NCBI GenBank assembly: GCA_030267565.1
Contig: BRXU01000004.1
Coordinates: 601,001-665,000, forward strand
DNA length: 64,000 bases
Direction of reading: 5' to 3'
From: Pleodorina starrii
Taxonomy: Eukaryota; Chlorophyta; Chlorophyceae; Chlamydomonadales; Volvocaceae
Positions 1-10,541 of the stretch are shown here, piece after piece; the stretch's first letter is position 1, and each line of letters opens with the position of its first letter. The translations under genes were made by a program, and so were the position numbers. The notes under the pieces were generated by a model. It made no database searches, was not told the origin of the DNA, and saw nothing but the letters and a program-made list of their open reading frames with translations.

Positions 1-2210
1 GATGCCCTGTCCTCGCCGCGTGATCTCAGCGCGGACATAGGCTACTTGAGGTGCCCAGTCGAGGGTAGGGGTTACATGGACTCCCAGGTATTTGTACGAG
101 GCGGTCGGGGGCGCGTAGGGTATCGGTGATCCGTCTATACGGATTTGGTCTTTTAGCAGTCGCTCAAGGGCAGTCTGATATTTGCGGGTGCCGGGTCCCC
201 GGCTCAGGTCCTGGTCCGACCGTGCGCGGCCGTGCAGGATGCCTTGTAGCTGACATTTGCCAACGTTGACCTTCAGGGCTCCCCATTGCGCGTACTGCTC
301 GATTTTCGCACATTGGAGACGCATGTCTGAAACGCTGTTTGTGAGTGTAACCAAGTCGTCTGCGAACGCTCCCGAGCTGAAATGGTGCCGCTCATTTTCC
401 TCGGCCTTGAGGCATCCGTACTGGTATCCCCGTCCTCCGCTGTGCAGCCACCTGAGTAGGGGTTCCATATAGATGATGAACAGCACCGGGGACAGCGTGT
501 CACCCTGAATTGTACCGCGTTCGATGGCTATGTCCGCTGTGCAGCCGTGCTCTGTCCGGATGCGCGTGGTGGCCCGTGAGTATAGGTTAGCTACCACTTC
601 GATCAGGTCGTCCGGGTAGCCCAGGTCGTACATGATCATGAGCAGCTTGTCGTGATCGATCGTGTTGAACGCAGACGTGAAGTCGATGTATAGAAGGAAG
701 AGGTCACGGCTGGTGAGGCCCGCGTCCTCGATTGCGTGTAGCACGTTTTGGAGTTGGCGCTCGGTGTTGCGTTGCCTCAGGTAGCCCTCCTGAGCTTCCG
801 TAAAGATGTGCGCTTGCTCACTGTAGAGTACGATATTCAGCGTAATGTGGCTGGTGTACAGCTTGTAAATTGTGTTCGCCAGGGCGATGGGCCTTTTGTT
901 CTTAATGAGGAGCGGGTCGCCCTTCTTGGGGATAAGGACCGTGTCGGATTTCGTCCAGTGTGTGGGGATTTCGGCCTTCACCCACATGACCGTAATGAGC
1001 TGGTGGATGGCGGTCTGGAGGTCGGCGGGTAGTGTTTGTAGAAGTTCGTTGGGTATCCCGTCGGGACCTGGGGCCTTGTTTCTCGCGAGGTGGTCGATAG
1101 ACGTGCGGAAGTTGTGTGGATCTAGTACACCCGGGAGGAGCGATGGGGGGGCGTCTCCCCACTTGGCCAGCCCTTCCCGAAGCGGGTCTTGCGCGCCCGG
1201 TCTGGTCCAGGGATAGTTCCGGGGGGCTTCGTTTGGGAGGTACTTTCCCGTTCGTGGGCCAGAGACGGGTCTCGCAAGAAGGGCGAAGTGCGTGTGAAGC
1301 GCATCGAGTATGTTTTTGGAATCAGTACACAGTCGTCCATCGGTTGGGTGTCGGATGGCCGCGATTCCGCGGGGCTGGTCATCGGGTTCAAGGACCTGTC
1401 TGTGCGCGTGCCGGGGCTTTTTGGTTAGTAGCCGCTGGAAGCTTTTCTTTGCCTTGCGTGCGTTAGTTGCGCGAATCTCTCGAGCAAGCTTGGCTATTTC
1501 CCCTCCGGTCTCTTTAATGGCCGCACGCAGGGTGCGGGCTGCGTCTGGTTCTTCGCGCTCAGTGGCGGCATGCTGAGTGGCAGCGCTGCGCTCGGGTGTT
1601 GCCCGTTCCGTTGTGCCGCTGGTGCCTGGGGGCGCCGTGGCCGGATGGGGGGGCGTCGTGCCATTGGCTTGACCCTCCGTTAGTGTAGGTGCCCCTTGCT
1701 CCTGGGGGTCCGTGCGCAGGGCTTTTGCGAGATTATCTTTCATGGTTTTGTGGTCGTTGTGCAGCCTGGCGAGGCGCCTGCCGATGCCACGTCGCGCATG
1801 CAGCTTCCCCGTGCAGGGGGGTTTCTGTTGACAGTGAGATTCCAGTATCCCAAGGCAGCGGTCGAGCAGGTCGCCTAGTTCATGGCTGAGAGTAGTAACG
1901 TCCGTCGCCCGGACGGTATCGTGGTTGCGCAGGTTAGCCAGGAGTGCTCGTGCCTCTTCCTTACCGGCGGCACGTTCCAGCTGTTCGGCGACGTGTCCGA
2001 TGGCTTCGTACGCCGGGTTTAAAGCGCTTAGCAGGTGGGCGATTTCAGAAGTGAGCGTCGCTTCCATCTCCATGTGCGCCCGGGTTTTACTTTCTTTAAG
2101 TATTGGGAGTTGTATGCGGCTCCACGAGCTGGCTGCGTGGTCAGCCGCGGCCTGAGCCGCGGGCGCTGGAAGGAGACGAATACCCGCCAGCGGGATGAAC
2201 GTGCAGAGGT
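1..2210 (-). CDS. LINE 1 reverse transcriptase portion, in a shifted frame, open to the window edge
   Basis: Read in the frame offset from the upstream ORF, the minus strand is open from about 2210 to base 1 without a stop. The product aligns along its length with the complete LINE: a linker ending in ETKAKK-type basic stretches, then the RT finger motif APGPDGIPNELL near 1040-1075, IDFTSAFNTIDHDK near 660-700, QGDTLSP near 500, and the catalytic FADD at 355-366. The complete LINE has YADD at this place. The thumb region (YKYLGVH) lies close to base 1. There is no ATG near the start of this frame, so it was once continuous with the upstream ORF. One base-level shift between about 2185 and 2210 explains the break, either a real inactivating indel or an assembly error. 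Confidence 0.85.
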
Positions 2211-5200
2211 TTATGGTCGAAGTTTCCTCCGCATTCGTACACTTGTTCGTACACTGTGCCCTCCTTGTCTGCTGCCGTTCCGGTGTGGGCTGCTAGCAGG
2301 ACGTCGTCTATCCGGCTGTGGTGAGTGTCGTGGTCAAGCTGTGTCTGCGTGTAGGTGTAGGCACGCCGCGGAGTAACGACGGGGTTTAGGTTCGCACTGC
2401 TCGAGAAGCTACGATGCGCCCTGTCAGCCGGGTAGCATGTGCCCGTGGACCGGTCGCTAGGATGGAGCGTTGCGTTCCAGTCGCCCGCCATGATGAGGTG
2501 CTCCCCCTTGGCGCTGGCCTGTGTGGCGGCGGTTTGTCCGTACTCGTATATCGCTTGCCTGATCAAGGGATCCGCCGGGCAGTAGACCCCCAGCACGTGT
2601 AGGGGGATGCTGCCTGGGGTTTTGATGCGAACGTGTCCGATGTAGCCCTCAAGGCCCGGAGAGACGGGCTCGGCACTCGTGCTGCCTTGGCCGCTAAAGC
2701 GTTCCGCTACCCCAACAATGACACCCGCTTCACGCGTCTTGTTGTGCTCCGGGTGGGGACGGTTGCTCATGTATGTCTGGTATGGCCGGAGGGCCTGTTT
2801 AACGCTGACAATGCCTCGTCGGTTGTGCGCACTAAGTTTGGTCTCGGTCAGGACTATGACGTCTGGCTTATGTTCGTCTAGCATGTGTGCTACTCCCTCG
2901 CGGTGGCCCTGAAGGCCCCGTGTGTTCATCGTGAAGACTTTGAGGTGCCCGGACTGCGGGGCGCCCGGTGTTGGGGGGCTTGGGTCTGCTGCGGCCGGCG
3001 GCGGCTGCTTATCGGGTGAAGTGTGCGCTATTGCCCTCGGTGTCTTGGGCTGCATGTATCGCGCGATGCCTTGTTGCCGCTTTTTGGGCTGATGGGCGGG
3101 TTGGGGCCTGCCGGCGGGGGGTGATTCTGCGGCGCGTTCGCGGGCTGACTGGTCCCTGGCGGGTTGTGTTTGGGGCGCGCTGGGCGTGGCGTCCCGGCAA
3201 GCCGGGTCCAGGGGCTGGGCCCCTGCACTTTGGTTAACGTTTGTGGCTTCCCTGCCGGTTTCCCTTTGCCGGATGGGTAAGCCTTGGTTGCGTAGCAGGT
3301 GGTATAGGATAGTGTGCGTATGAGGTGCTGGTCCGATCTTCCTACGTTTCCTCGCAGCTGTCGCCGTGCGGGGAGCTGCGTCGTGCTGTATCACCGTTGT
3401 GGCGCGCTCCACCGCATGGTTGAGTCGGCGTGCCGTCGGGCCGTGGTGAACACGCGGGGCGGCATGACGCACTTCGGGGTGCGCGCCGGTCTCGCGCCGT
3501 GCCGCTTCTGCGTTGGTGGCGCGGTGCTCTGGTGCGCCTTCTGCTGCCTCTGCGGGGACCTGGATTTCCAGTGGCTGGGTTGGCCAGATGGGGTTCGGTG
3601 CTGGAGGCCCGTCCGGGTCGCGCCCGTCGGGGTCCAATGCCATGTGCATGGGTTCAGTCGCTGGGTGCTCCGTCACTCGCCCTTCACGGTCATCAGTGTC
3701 CATGGGCTCCTGGTTCGGCGGTGACTGGTCAGTGGGTGCATCTTGCTGGGTGCCGTCCACTGGGGGGGTTCCGGTGTGTGTTTCCGGGGGCGGCTGTGTC
3801 GGTTGCTGGGTCCCGCCTGGGGGCAGGGCCCAGTCCTCCGGGAGTTGGACCTCCTTCAGGTCTGTATGGGTAGCGATCCCTTCGCGGTTCGGGCGGAGGT
3901 GGAGGCAGTAGACCGCCCCCTCCCCCCGAGGCCAGAGCGGCTCTTCGGGGCTGATCAGTTGTGTGCTGTCGTACAGGGAGTCGATAATGAACCAGCACTC
4001 GCCTTGCTTCTTGACTGCTACGGCGTGTCCGTTGAGGTGGACAATAAAGCCCCAGTTTCGGGCGTGTGCCGGCAAGAGTGACACAACCGTGTTTATGTTC
4101 ATGTTTCGTGTCAGGGTAACGGTTTGCCCCGCGTGTTGGCAGCTCGCACTGGCGATGTGGGCGTCTCCGATGGGTATGCCACCGGGGTCTTGCAGCCGTA
4201 CGCTGTGGCGGAGGTAGTGATTCACCACTATTGTGGAAAACAGACCTTCGTCGGGGAGGTGTGCCGCATTCCAGATGGCAAGCGCCCCGGTGAGCCTCCA
4301 AGCCGCCATGTGTGCTTGCATTGCTCGGCAGTAGCTGAGAATGTGCTCGGGGTCGATGTACGGCCCCCCAAGCAGGTTGTTTATGGAGTGTATCATACAT
4401 AGCTGTCTCTGCTGTTTTTCGTGGTACAGGGGCGCGCCCGGCGCAGCGGGACCGGGGGGTGGCCAAGTGATGTCTGCGGGTGGGCTTGGTGCGTGGCCCC
4501 CTCCGCGGTTCCCCCCGAGCCTTGTTCTCTTGGCGGGTCTATCGGGTCGGCCGGCGCAGGGCGCGTATTCGGGGTGAGCGCAGCGCGAGCTGTGCTCAGG
4601 TGGGTTGCCGGGGTTTTTTGGTATTTGGTATTTTGGCGCAGGTTGATTGCTGGTGCACCCGCGGTTGCAGGTGTGTGAGTGGGGGTGGTTCCAGATGGCC
4701 AGGGCGAGAAGTGTTAGTACGCTGGTGAACGGGTCGAGCGTTGCGTTGAGGTGGGCCGTGGTGAGTCCTACTGCGGCGCAGGCGGTGAGTAGGTGCCGCG
4801 TGTGGCGCGCCGCGAGTGGCACCGCTTGGAGCCCAGGGGTAACGATGGGGATTCCCAGGGTTAGGATTGGCACGTGTGCGTCGGCTGTAGCAAGTAGCCA
4901 GCACAGCGACGCTAGGGCCAGGAGAGACGTTGCTGCCCGCGCGTATAGGCCTGGGGAGTTCTGTACCGTTCGGACTGCTGAGCGGGTGACAAGTGCAGCA
5001 TGCAAGATTGCCTTCACAGATGTTATTCCTGCCGGTATAACTATGAGAACTGTGACAACGTATGCCAGTCCATAGAGTGTCAGGGCCCCTAGCACGAGCC
5101 AGATCGCCTCAGTCAGTGGGGATAGTGAGACTGCAAGCGCTCCAGGGATCAGAGTGTACGGAAGGAGGATGATGCAGTACCAGCCCTGTCGCCATTCGGA

Positions 5201-6691
5201 CAGCGTTCGAATTGCGCTCCCTTTGACGGTGAATGTCCGTTTCACTACGTTGCATGTTCGCCGGGCAAGGTTGCCGCCCCACGCGTAGGCCAGGTAGGCG
5301 CAGCCTAGCGCGCAGCCGACAGAGATGGTGTCGACAGTCGCATAGGATACGTCTGCCGCGAGGTGGAGGGTCAGGTCCGCCACCGATAGGGCTATCTTCG
5401 CGGTCAGCAGCCCGGTGTTGCAGGCTAGCCACACGATGGTGGCCATGACATATGCTGTGCCCGTCGAGAGGTTTTGCAATATTCGTAATGCACCCTGCCA
5501 GGTGGTGCACGGCTTGGGGAAAGATATAAAGCGGGGAGTGGCCGTGCCGCTGGTAGTGCTTCGGTGCTGTACGTCAACGTCAGGTCGTTCGTGTTCCGGT
5601 ATTCTTTGGATTGCTTCCTTACTATTCACCGGTTGCTTGATGGGTCTTCTAAGTTGCCCCCATGTTCCTCTTTTTGACCTGTGGCCTTTGTTGGCTACCA
5701 AGTCGGTCGCCCGCCCATTACTTAGGTCTCCGACGTTCCTGCCTTCGTAGCTTTGACATGTTCCCATAACCATGCTTGTGCTGCATCTTGTTATTGTCAA
5801 GCTGCGATTGCCTGTCTGGTGGTCGCACTCGGGAACTGCCCCTCTGTAGGAGTGATATGTTTCAGGCGCCCTTTCGTAAGTTGCGTTATACTGCCTTATA
5901 GATAACGGATAAATGTCTGCTACCGGACAAGGCACATTTCTGCCGTTAAGCGTGCTCGCGGTGCTGCCGATACTTCCGATGGGCTGGAGACCCTGGCTGA
6001 GCTCGTCGCCATTCCGGTTACATAATATTGTCCAAATATCATTATAACCGGCTATTGCGACGGGTATGGTATCCTGGCTGGAGGCCTGGGAAATGGTGAC
6101 CTGGCTGGAGTCCATCCTCAGGCCCTTGGCCGAACCGTTACGAGCCAACTCTAAAACATTAGAGTAAGTCTTAACGACCTCATACATGGTCGCAGTCGAG
6201 AGTGGGGTCTGGGCTCCCCCGATTTGAGTAATCGGCAGCGTCAGCTGGGCGTTTGTCGCCGCTGCTGAGATCCAAATAGCGCCTACATTTTTGGAGTGTT
6301 CTGAGTGGCAGTTTGTTTGATTGTAAGAGCGGTCTGTGAGACTGGGACGGGTCCCCGCGATAGCTGTCCATGGCCTTCGGGGAGAGTTTGTCTCCCGAAG
6401 AATTGGTGTTCCGTTGGCTCCCATAATGCACCAGCGGCAGTCCTCACGGTCCTTAAATGCCAGTCCGTCCCGCCCCTCCGATCCCTGGCTACAGTCAAAA
6501 GACCTTCGCCAGGTGGGGCAGGGGGATGCAGGAAGCCGAGGGACTGCAGAGTCGCTGGGCGGGCATGCCATAGTCGGCCTGCAGAGTACAAGGCTTATCA
6601 GCACGAGAATAACGTGCTTGCGCCATACCTTTCGCCGACTTCGTGCGCCATCCATGGTCTTGTCACTGGGTTGTGATATCTCCCTGTTCAT
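2141..6691 (-). CDS. LINE 1 polyprotein, N-terminal part: signal peptide, membrane region, Josephin-type protease, APE endonuclease
   Basis: An open frame of 1516 codons begins at a true ATG. Residues about 25-42 form a hydrophobic signal-peptide core. Residues about 43-390 are Cys-containing with several N-x-S/T sequons and a basic RSKR motif before the membrane region. Residues about 400-670 hold several hydrophobic segments. A Josephin-like domain follows: Cys765 in the context RQLCMIHSINNLL, His889 in NGHAV, and Asp904 in WFIIDS. The 15-residue His-to-Asp spacing equals the His-to-Asn spacing of ataxin-3, and Asp at this site is also found in Josephin-1/2. After a Pro/Gln/Thr-rich linker, residues about 1250-1495 match APE endonucleases (MNTRG, TETKL, GDWNA and a final FDHKPLH). 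About 19 codons past that motif the frame stops, while the homologous protein continues in another frame. Confidence 0.88.
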   Translation of the reverse strand: MNREISQPSDKTMDGARSRRKVWRKHVILVLISLVLCRPTMACPPSDSAVPRLPASPCPTWRRSFDCSQGSEGRDGLAFKDREDCRWCIMGANGTPILRETNSPRRPWTAIAGTRPSLTDRSYNQTNCHSEHSKNVGAIWISAAATNAQLTLPITQIGGAQTPLSTATMYEVVKTYSNVLELARNGSAKGLRMDSSQVTISQASSQDTIPVAIAGYNDIWTILCNRNGDELSQGLQPIGSIGSTASTLNGRNVPCPVADIYPLSIRQYNATYERAPETYHSYRGAVPECDHQTGNRSLTITRCSTSMVMGTCQSYEGRNVGDLSNGRATDLVANKGHRSKRGTWGQLRRPIKQPVNSKEAIQRIPEHERPDVDVQHRSTTSGTATPRFISFPKPCTTWQGALRILQNLSTGTAYVMATIVWLACNTGLLTAKIALSVADLTLHLAADVSYATVDTISVGCALGCAYLAYAWGGNLARRTCNVVKRTFTVKGSAIRTLSEWRQGWYCIILLPYTLIPGALAVSLSPLTEAIWLVLGALTLYGLAYVVTVLIVIPAGITSVKAILHAALVTRSAVRTVQNSPGLYARAATSLLALASLCWLLATADAHVPILTLGIPIVTPGLQAVPLAARHTRHLLTACAAVGLTTAHLNATLDPFTSVLTLLALAIWNHPHSHTCNRGCTSNQPAPKYQIPKNPGNPPEHSSRCAHPEYAPCAGRPDRPAKRTRLGGNRGGGHAPSPPADITWPPPGPAAPGAPLYHEKQQRQLCMIHSINNLLGGPYIDPEHILSYCRAMQAHMAAWRLTGALAIWNAAHLPDEGLFSTIVVNHYLRHSVRLQDPGGIPIGDAHIASASCQHAGQTVTLTRNMNINTVVSLLPAHARNWGFIVHLNGHAVAVKKQGECWFIIDSLYDSTQLISPEEPLWPRGEGAVYCLHLRPNREGIATHTDLKEVQLPEDWALPPGGTQQPTQPPPETHTGTPPVDGTQQDAPTDQSPPNQEPMDTDDREGRVTEHPATEPMHMALDPDGRDPDGPPAPNPIWPTQPLEIQVPAEAAEGAPEHRATNAEAARRETGAHPEVRHAAPRVHHGPTARRLNHAVERATTVIQHDAAPRTATAARKRRKIGPAPHTHTILYHLLRNQGLPIRQRETGREATNVNQSAGAQPLDPACRDATPSAPQTQPARDQSARERAAESPPAGRPQPAHQPKKRQQGIARYMQPKTPRAIAHTSPDKQPPPAAADPSPPTPGAPQSGHLKVFTMNTRGLQGHREGVAHMLDEHKPDVIVLTETKLSAHNRRGIVSVKQALRPYQTYMSNRPHPEHNKTREAGVIVGVAERFSGQGSTSAEPVSPGLEGYIGHVRIKTPGSIPLHVLGVYCPADPLIRQAIYEYGQTAATQASAKGEHLIMAGDWNATLHPSDRSTGTCYPADRAHRSFSSSANLNPVVTPRRAYTYTQTQLDHDTHHSRIDDVLLAAHTGTAADKEGTVYEQVYECGGNFDHKPLHVHPAGGYSSPSSARGSGRG

Positions 6692-6770
6692 AGTTGTCTC
6701 TAAAATATTCGCTCGTTTCAGTAGAGCCTCCCTCGCCAGCTTTGCTACCTGCGTTCGGGGGGGGGGATTG

Positions 6771-7565
6771 AAGGGAGTCAGCGCACCCAGTGTTAATTAA
6801 TTATACCCCTAAACTCCTTCGACGGGGGAAGTTAAGCAGACTTCAGCGCCGCGCTGAAGCAGGTCATTAGTTCAAGATTTTGTTTGTTCTCCCGCAAGGG
6901 CGGGATTCAACTTTATTTAAGAACCCGCCCGCGCCGGCAACGTCTCGCTAATATTGCAGGTCGGTAGGCCCGAGCTTGGACAAGCCGTAAACCTACGTTC
7001 GTGCGTAATGTACGGCATGAAGGCGGCGGATGTGACGCACTTTTGTCAACAAAGCGCGCTTCATTGTGCGTGTGGACTTAGATGTGTGGATCCCAAAAAG
7101 CTATCACTGCGTATGGTCGTCGCTTGATTTGTGTGTGTACGCATTTACATGAAACGCAGCTCGGGGCTCTGGTAGGCATCGAGGCCATACATACCACCTT
7201 GCCACGCACGAAGGGCCAGGAGCATTCGGACGTGCACGCAGAAGGCAAAGACGCAACTAACGCGGCTAATATATACTGCAATTATCAACGCGATGGGGAG
7301 TCCAGCCACCGCTGTCTTTGCCGCCACCAGTCGCCGCCGGAACCCCGCAATACTGGCGTCCTGCTGCTGCTGGCTGCTGCTGGCATGTTGTTGGCTGCTG
7401 GCTCAGCTTGCCACTCCGCTTAGACATAAACTGTACGAATGAATACCTACATTTACTGCGTACGTGAGCTTCTTTACAAACCCATCGCTCAATCTGCCCA
7501 AAGCATTTCCGGGTGTCCGCGATATTAGGTAGGGTCATCGTGTTACTTTGTTTCTTCTCCTGCAG
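6771..7565. other. Intergenic segment between LINE 1 and the germin-like gene
   Basis: No supported gene is visible. The stretch contains an 8-bp-arm inverted repeat at about 6840-6858 (CTTCAGCG / CGCTGAAG). A hydrophobic Leu/Ala/Cys-rich stretch could be read on the plus strand near 7292-7438 and might be the signal-peptide exon of the following germin-like gene. No donor site joins it in phase to the exon that starts at 7566, so it is not called as an exon. Confidence 0.4.
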
Positions 7566-8681
7566 AAATGAACCCGCCCCTCGATCGCTCTTTCCTTCCT
7601 CGGGCCTCCGCCGGCGCCGTGTTCGAGCAGGCCAAGCCCGTTCTGACTTCCCCCGACGACTACCGCGTCACCTTCACCCCCATCACCCCGCCAGGCAACC
7701 CCGGCGCCACCATCCGCGCCGGCAACACGGCCTTCGCCGCCACCGCGCTGCAGATGAGGCAGGTGTAAGGCCCGGCCCCTGCAGTGCTGTAAACTCATAA
7801 CATCAGCGAGCAGCGAAGCTGCTGAAAACAACGGAATAGATTTTTGACGGGAATCAATTGCGTTGTGACCTATTATATACGACCACGCGCACAGCCGAAA
7901 GAACGAAGCATAGTTAGGTTACTCGCACCTAGCTACACCCAGCCCCCCACGCCCAACCGTAAGTGTGATATTACGTACCATAAATCGCTTCTGACAACAA
8001 TTGATCTTGGTATTACCAACTTGGATGCCCAAACGTCTTGCACGGCCTTCATTCAACCCCACGCAGGCAGGTGACTCTGGAACCGTGCGGTGTCATCGCC
8101 GCGCACATCCACCCGCGGGGCCCGCAGTGAGGCTACGTGTTCTCTGGCGCCATTGAGTTTGTTATGTTCCTGGAGAACGGCACGCGCCTGGCGGTGGCGT
8201 ACGAGGCGGGCGTGGGCGTGGTCATTCCCCAGGTGGGTGTGATCTATCGGGTTGGCAGGAACGACTCGGCGGGTCAGGCTAGGATAGATGCGCCTAAGTA
8301 GCCATGCTCCTGGGTGCTACTTGTTGTCTCGCTCCTCCCCTTCTTCTTCTGTCTTCTTCTTATTATCCTCCTTCGTCTTCTCCTTCTTGCATGCAGGGCA
8401 CCGTCCACTTTGCTCGCAACCTGGTGTGCACGCGCTCGGAGATTGTAGTTATCTTTGACCATCCCGAACCTGGTGTGGTGTATGCGGGGGAGGCCCTAGC
8501 GGGCTTCCCACCCACCTACCTGCGGTCTGCCTTCAAGGGGGGTAAATTCCCGTCCGACATCACCGGCAACCAGTTCATCGACAAGAGCTGCAGCTGCAAG
8601 GACAAGAAGGGCACACCTGCTGGCAAAAGGAAGGAGGATGAGAAGCGGAAAGAGCGGCACGCAAAGGAGAGGGATGACTAA
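7566..8681 (+). pseudogene. Germin-like / cupin protein gene remnant with an in-frame TGA
   Basis: Three exons join in phase: 7566-7762 (after a C/T-rich acceptor, starting two bases before an ATG), 8071-8232 and 8397-8681 (TAA stop). The product resembles germin/spherulin-type cupins, which are usually secreted metal-binding beta-barrel proteins of about 200-230 residues; the three exons give about 213. Exon 2 encodes cupin motif 1 (LEPCGVIAAHIHPRG). The expected Glu ligand position reads Gln (CAG) and is followed at 8128-8130 by TGA before GYVFSG. The exon 2/3 junction encodes a perfect cupin motif 2, VIPQGTVHFARN. The C-terminus ends in a Lys/Glu/Arg-rich tail. A 5' exon with the signal peptide is expected upstream because exon 1 starts in phase 1. 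The TGA and the lost Glu point to a decayed gene; selenocysteine or sequence error are less likely. Confidence 0.72.
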
Positions 8682-9424
8682 TTATGGGCTGTAGGCGCAG
8701 GGTGTCAGATAGCAGGGTTCGCGGCTTGCTTGATGCCGGCTGCTGCTGCAACGGCGAGCGTGATGAGGGTAGTTGCATCTGTTGCGGTGTGTGCACTTAC
8801 GTAAGGCGTCCCGTTTGCACTTGGGCCTCCGGCTCGTATGGTTGGTTGTTCAGGGATGGGGTACGTAATAACGCAACCCTGCCTATCCATGTGAACATGG
8901 CATCGACTTTGCATTTTGCGGCTTGTCATCTACGTAAATGCCTCAGGCCCCTGGGCATGCGGATTGCCCAAGCCCGATATATATCTGCGTGGCTTGCACG
9001 GCTGGTATGCGCTCAGTATCCATCCTCTGACGGTTTGTGATTTCAAACTTGTGTACCCTCTGTTAAGGGCCTCTGGAGGTGAAGGCGCTGGCTGGGGGAG
9101 CGTCGGGTGATTGACCGACATCTATGGTATACCGGCGTTCACTTACTTTGCTGCCCCGCGACACGCATGTCAACACGTATAACGAAACCCGCCCAGTGGC
9201 ACGGCGTGCCATCTAGCACGTTTCAGAGGGTGGCGAGTGGCCATGCCTCGTTGGTGGTCACCATTCAACTGACGTGCGGCACCTGCTGCCTTACCCTTTC
9301 CTGAGTACAGTGCGTGATGGACTGCTGGGGGGTAATGTCAGGCGACTAAACGCGCAAGAAATCTACAGGGCACCAACTAACTCGGATCGAATCGTAACGT
9401 TTGTGATCCAAAGCTATCCAATTA
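8682..9424. other. Intergenic segment before the tandem array
   Basis: I see no supported gene here. The segment is not shared with the array: similarity to the other repeat units begins at about 9425, where the sequence reads acatacggcccagctgta and matches the 5' flanks of copies B, C and D. Confidence 0.4.
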
Positions 9425-10381
9425 CATACGGCCCAGCTGTAAGGAGATTCCGCTGCAACGCGCCCTTCTGCTGTGTGGTGCTGTTCCACGTCGTCACATG
9501 CACGCAGGCAGGCACGCACCTGCCCGAAACTCTGGCAACCCCTCGATCGCTTCATCCCCGCCACCACCATCCCGCCCCCACATACCCCCGCACGGTCGTC
9601 TTCGTCCATGTTCGCGCGCTCCCGGCGCGGCAACTTACTTGCCGCGCGACACATACATGAAAAATGATAGATATATGTGCTGGCTTCTCAACCGACAAGA
9701 ATGCTGGCAGCTACTAATGTATGAGTCGCCCTACATCAACCCACGCACTGCCGCCTACCTACCTACCCTCCCTGCTGCTGGCATGACGCGACGTGGGCTT
9801 TCCCAGGATGCATGTCAGGCTGCGAAGCCGAACGAAGGCTATCAAAGCGGCCGCGGCAATGCGGTTGGTACGGACGGACGTGTTGAGGGGGAGGATCAGG
9901 GGGTGGATAGGATGGATAGGATGGAGGGGGATGAGGGGGCATGCGAACGGATGGGATGGGGAGCGAGCAAACCTAGATAGGGAGGGCGCGCAGGCGACTG
10001 GGGCATAAGGGTCCGTGCGTGGAGGCTTTCACGGGGGAGAGCGGGTTTAAGGGAGCTGACGCATTTGTGGTATGCAGGTGCCGCGAGCGAGGTGTCTTGA
10101 TTGGCGCGCTCCGCTTTGCTTCACCCCGCCTGGCCTGCCGGTCTCATCCCTTGCGTTATTTTTTTGCCTCAGGGAATATTTACTTATCTCGGCAAAAGAG
10201 ACCACGCGGCCAAAACCATCAGTTTCGGCTAAAACTCGCGACGCCCATGAAAACCCGCCGCCCGCCCGCCGTATGTACGTAAACTGCCGTACGAGTACGG
10301 AACACAATGCGAATCAGTTTCACTTCTGAAGTGAAAGGCCCAGTTTTATTGTATATCAATATTATCTCCAGACTTTGGTGC

Positions 10382-10398
10382 AGAAGTTACGAACTTCT
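10382..10398. promoter_or_regulatory. Conserved palindrome upstream of copy A
   Basis: AGAAGTT-acg-AACTTCT, 144 bp before the start codon. The arms are kept in copies B (16190-16206) and D (28618-28634), with one mismatch in copy C (23549-23565), although the 3-bp spacer differs. It could be a dimeric transcription-factor site; the GAA/TTC blocks recall heat-shock elements, but the spacing is not canonical. Confidence 0.4.
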
Positions 10399-10541
10399 TC
10401 CCTCCCAAAGCTTCGTCGATAGTGAACACTGTCACCATCCAGTCCTTTTCTTCTTGCGGTTGTTTTTGTGATTTTCTCTTGCACTTACTTTATCGCCTCA
10501 TCTGTAAAAAGCCTTTCCTCGGCTGTTTCATCATCGTCACG

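Larger units (their letters stand above)
1..6760 (-). mobile_element. LINE 1: Dualen/RandI-like non-LTR retrotransposon, 3' part outside the window
   Basis: The minus strand carries, from about 6.7 kb down to base 1, the same domain order as the complete LINE at 29.9-42.6 kb: signal peptide, sequon-rich region, membrane segments, Josephin-type protease, APE endonuclease and reverse transcriptase. RNase H and any C-terminal endonuclease would lie beyond the left edge, so membership of the dual-endonuclease group rests on similarity to the complete copy. The 5' boundary is not certain; I place it near a run of ten G at about 6761-6770, upstream of the first ATG. No target-site duplication can be checked because the 3' end is missing. 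The two LINEs differ clearly in protein sequence, so they are separate subfamilies rather than copies of one recent burst. Confidence 0.85.

Noticed and set aside
2414..4577. Many plus-strand frames of 60-150 codons across LINE 1
   Set aside because: Shadows of the minus-strand polyprotein, which has recognisable protease and endonuclease motifs.
7292..7440. Hydrophobic 49-codon frame as signal-peptide exon of the germin-like gene
   Set aside because: Attractive as a signal peptide, but it ends in a stop and no donor joins it in phase to the exon at 7566.
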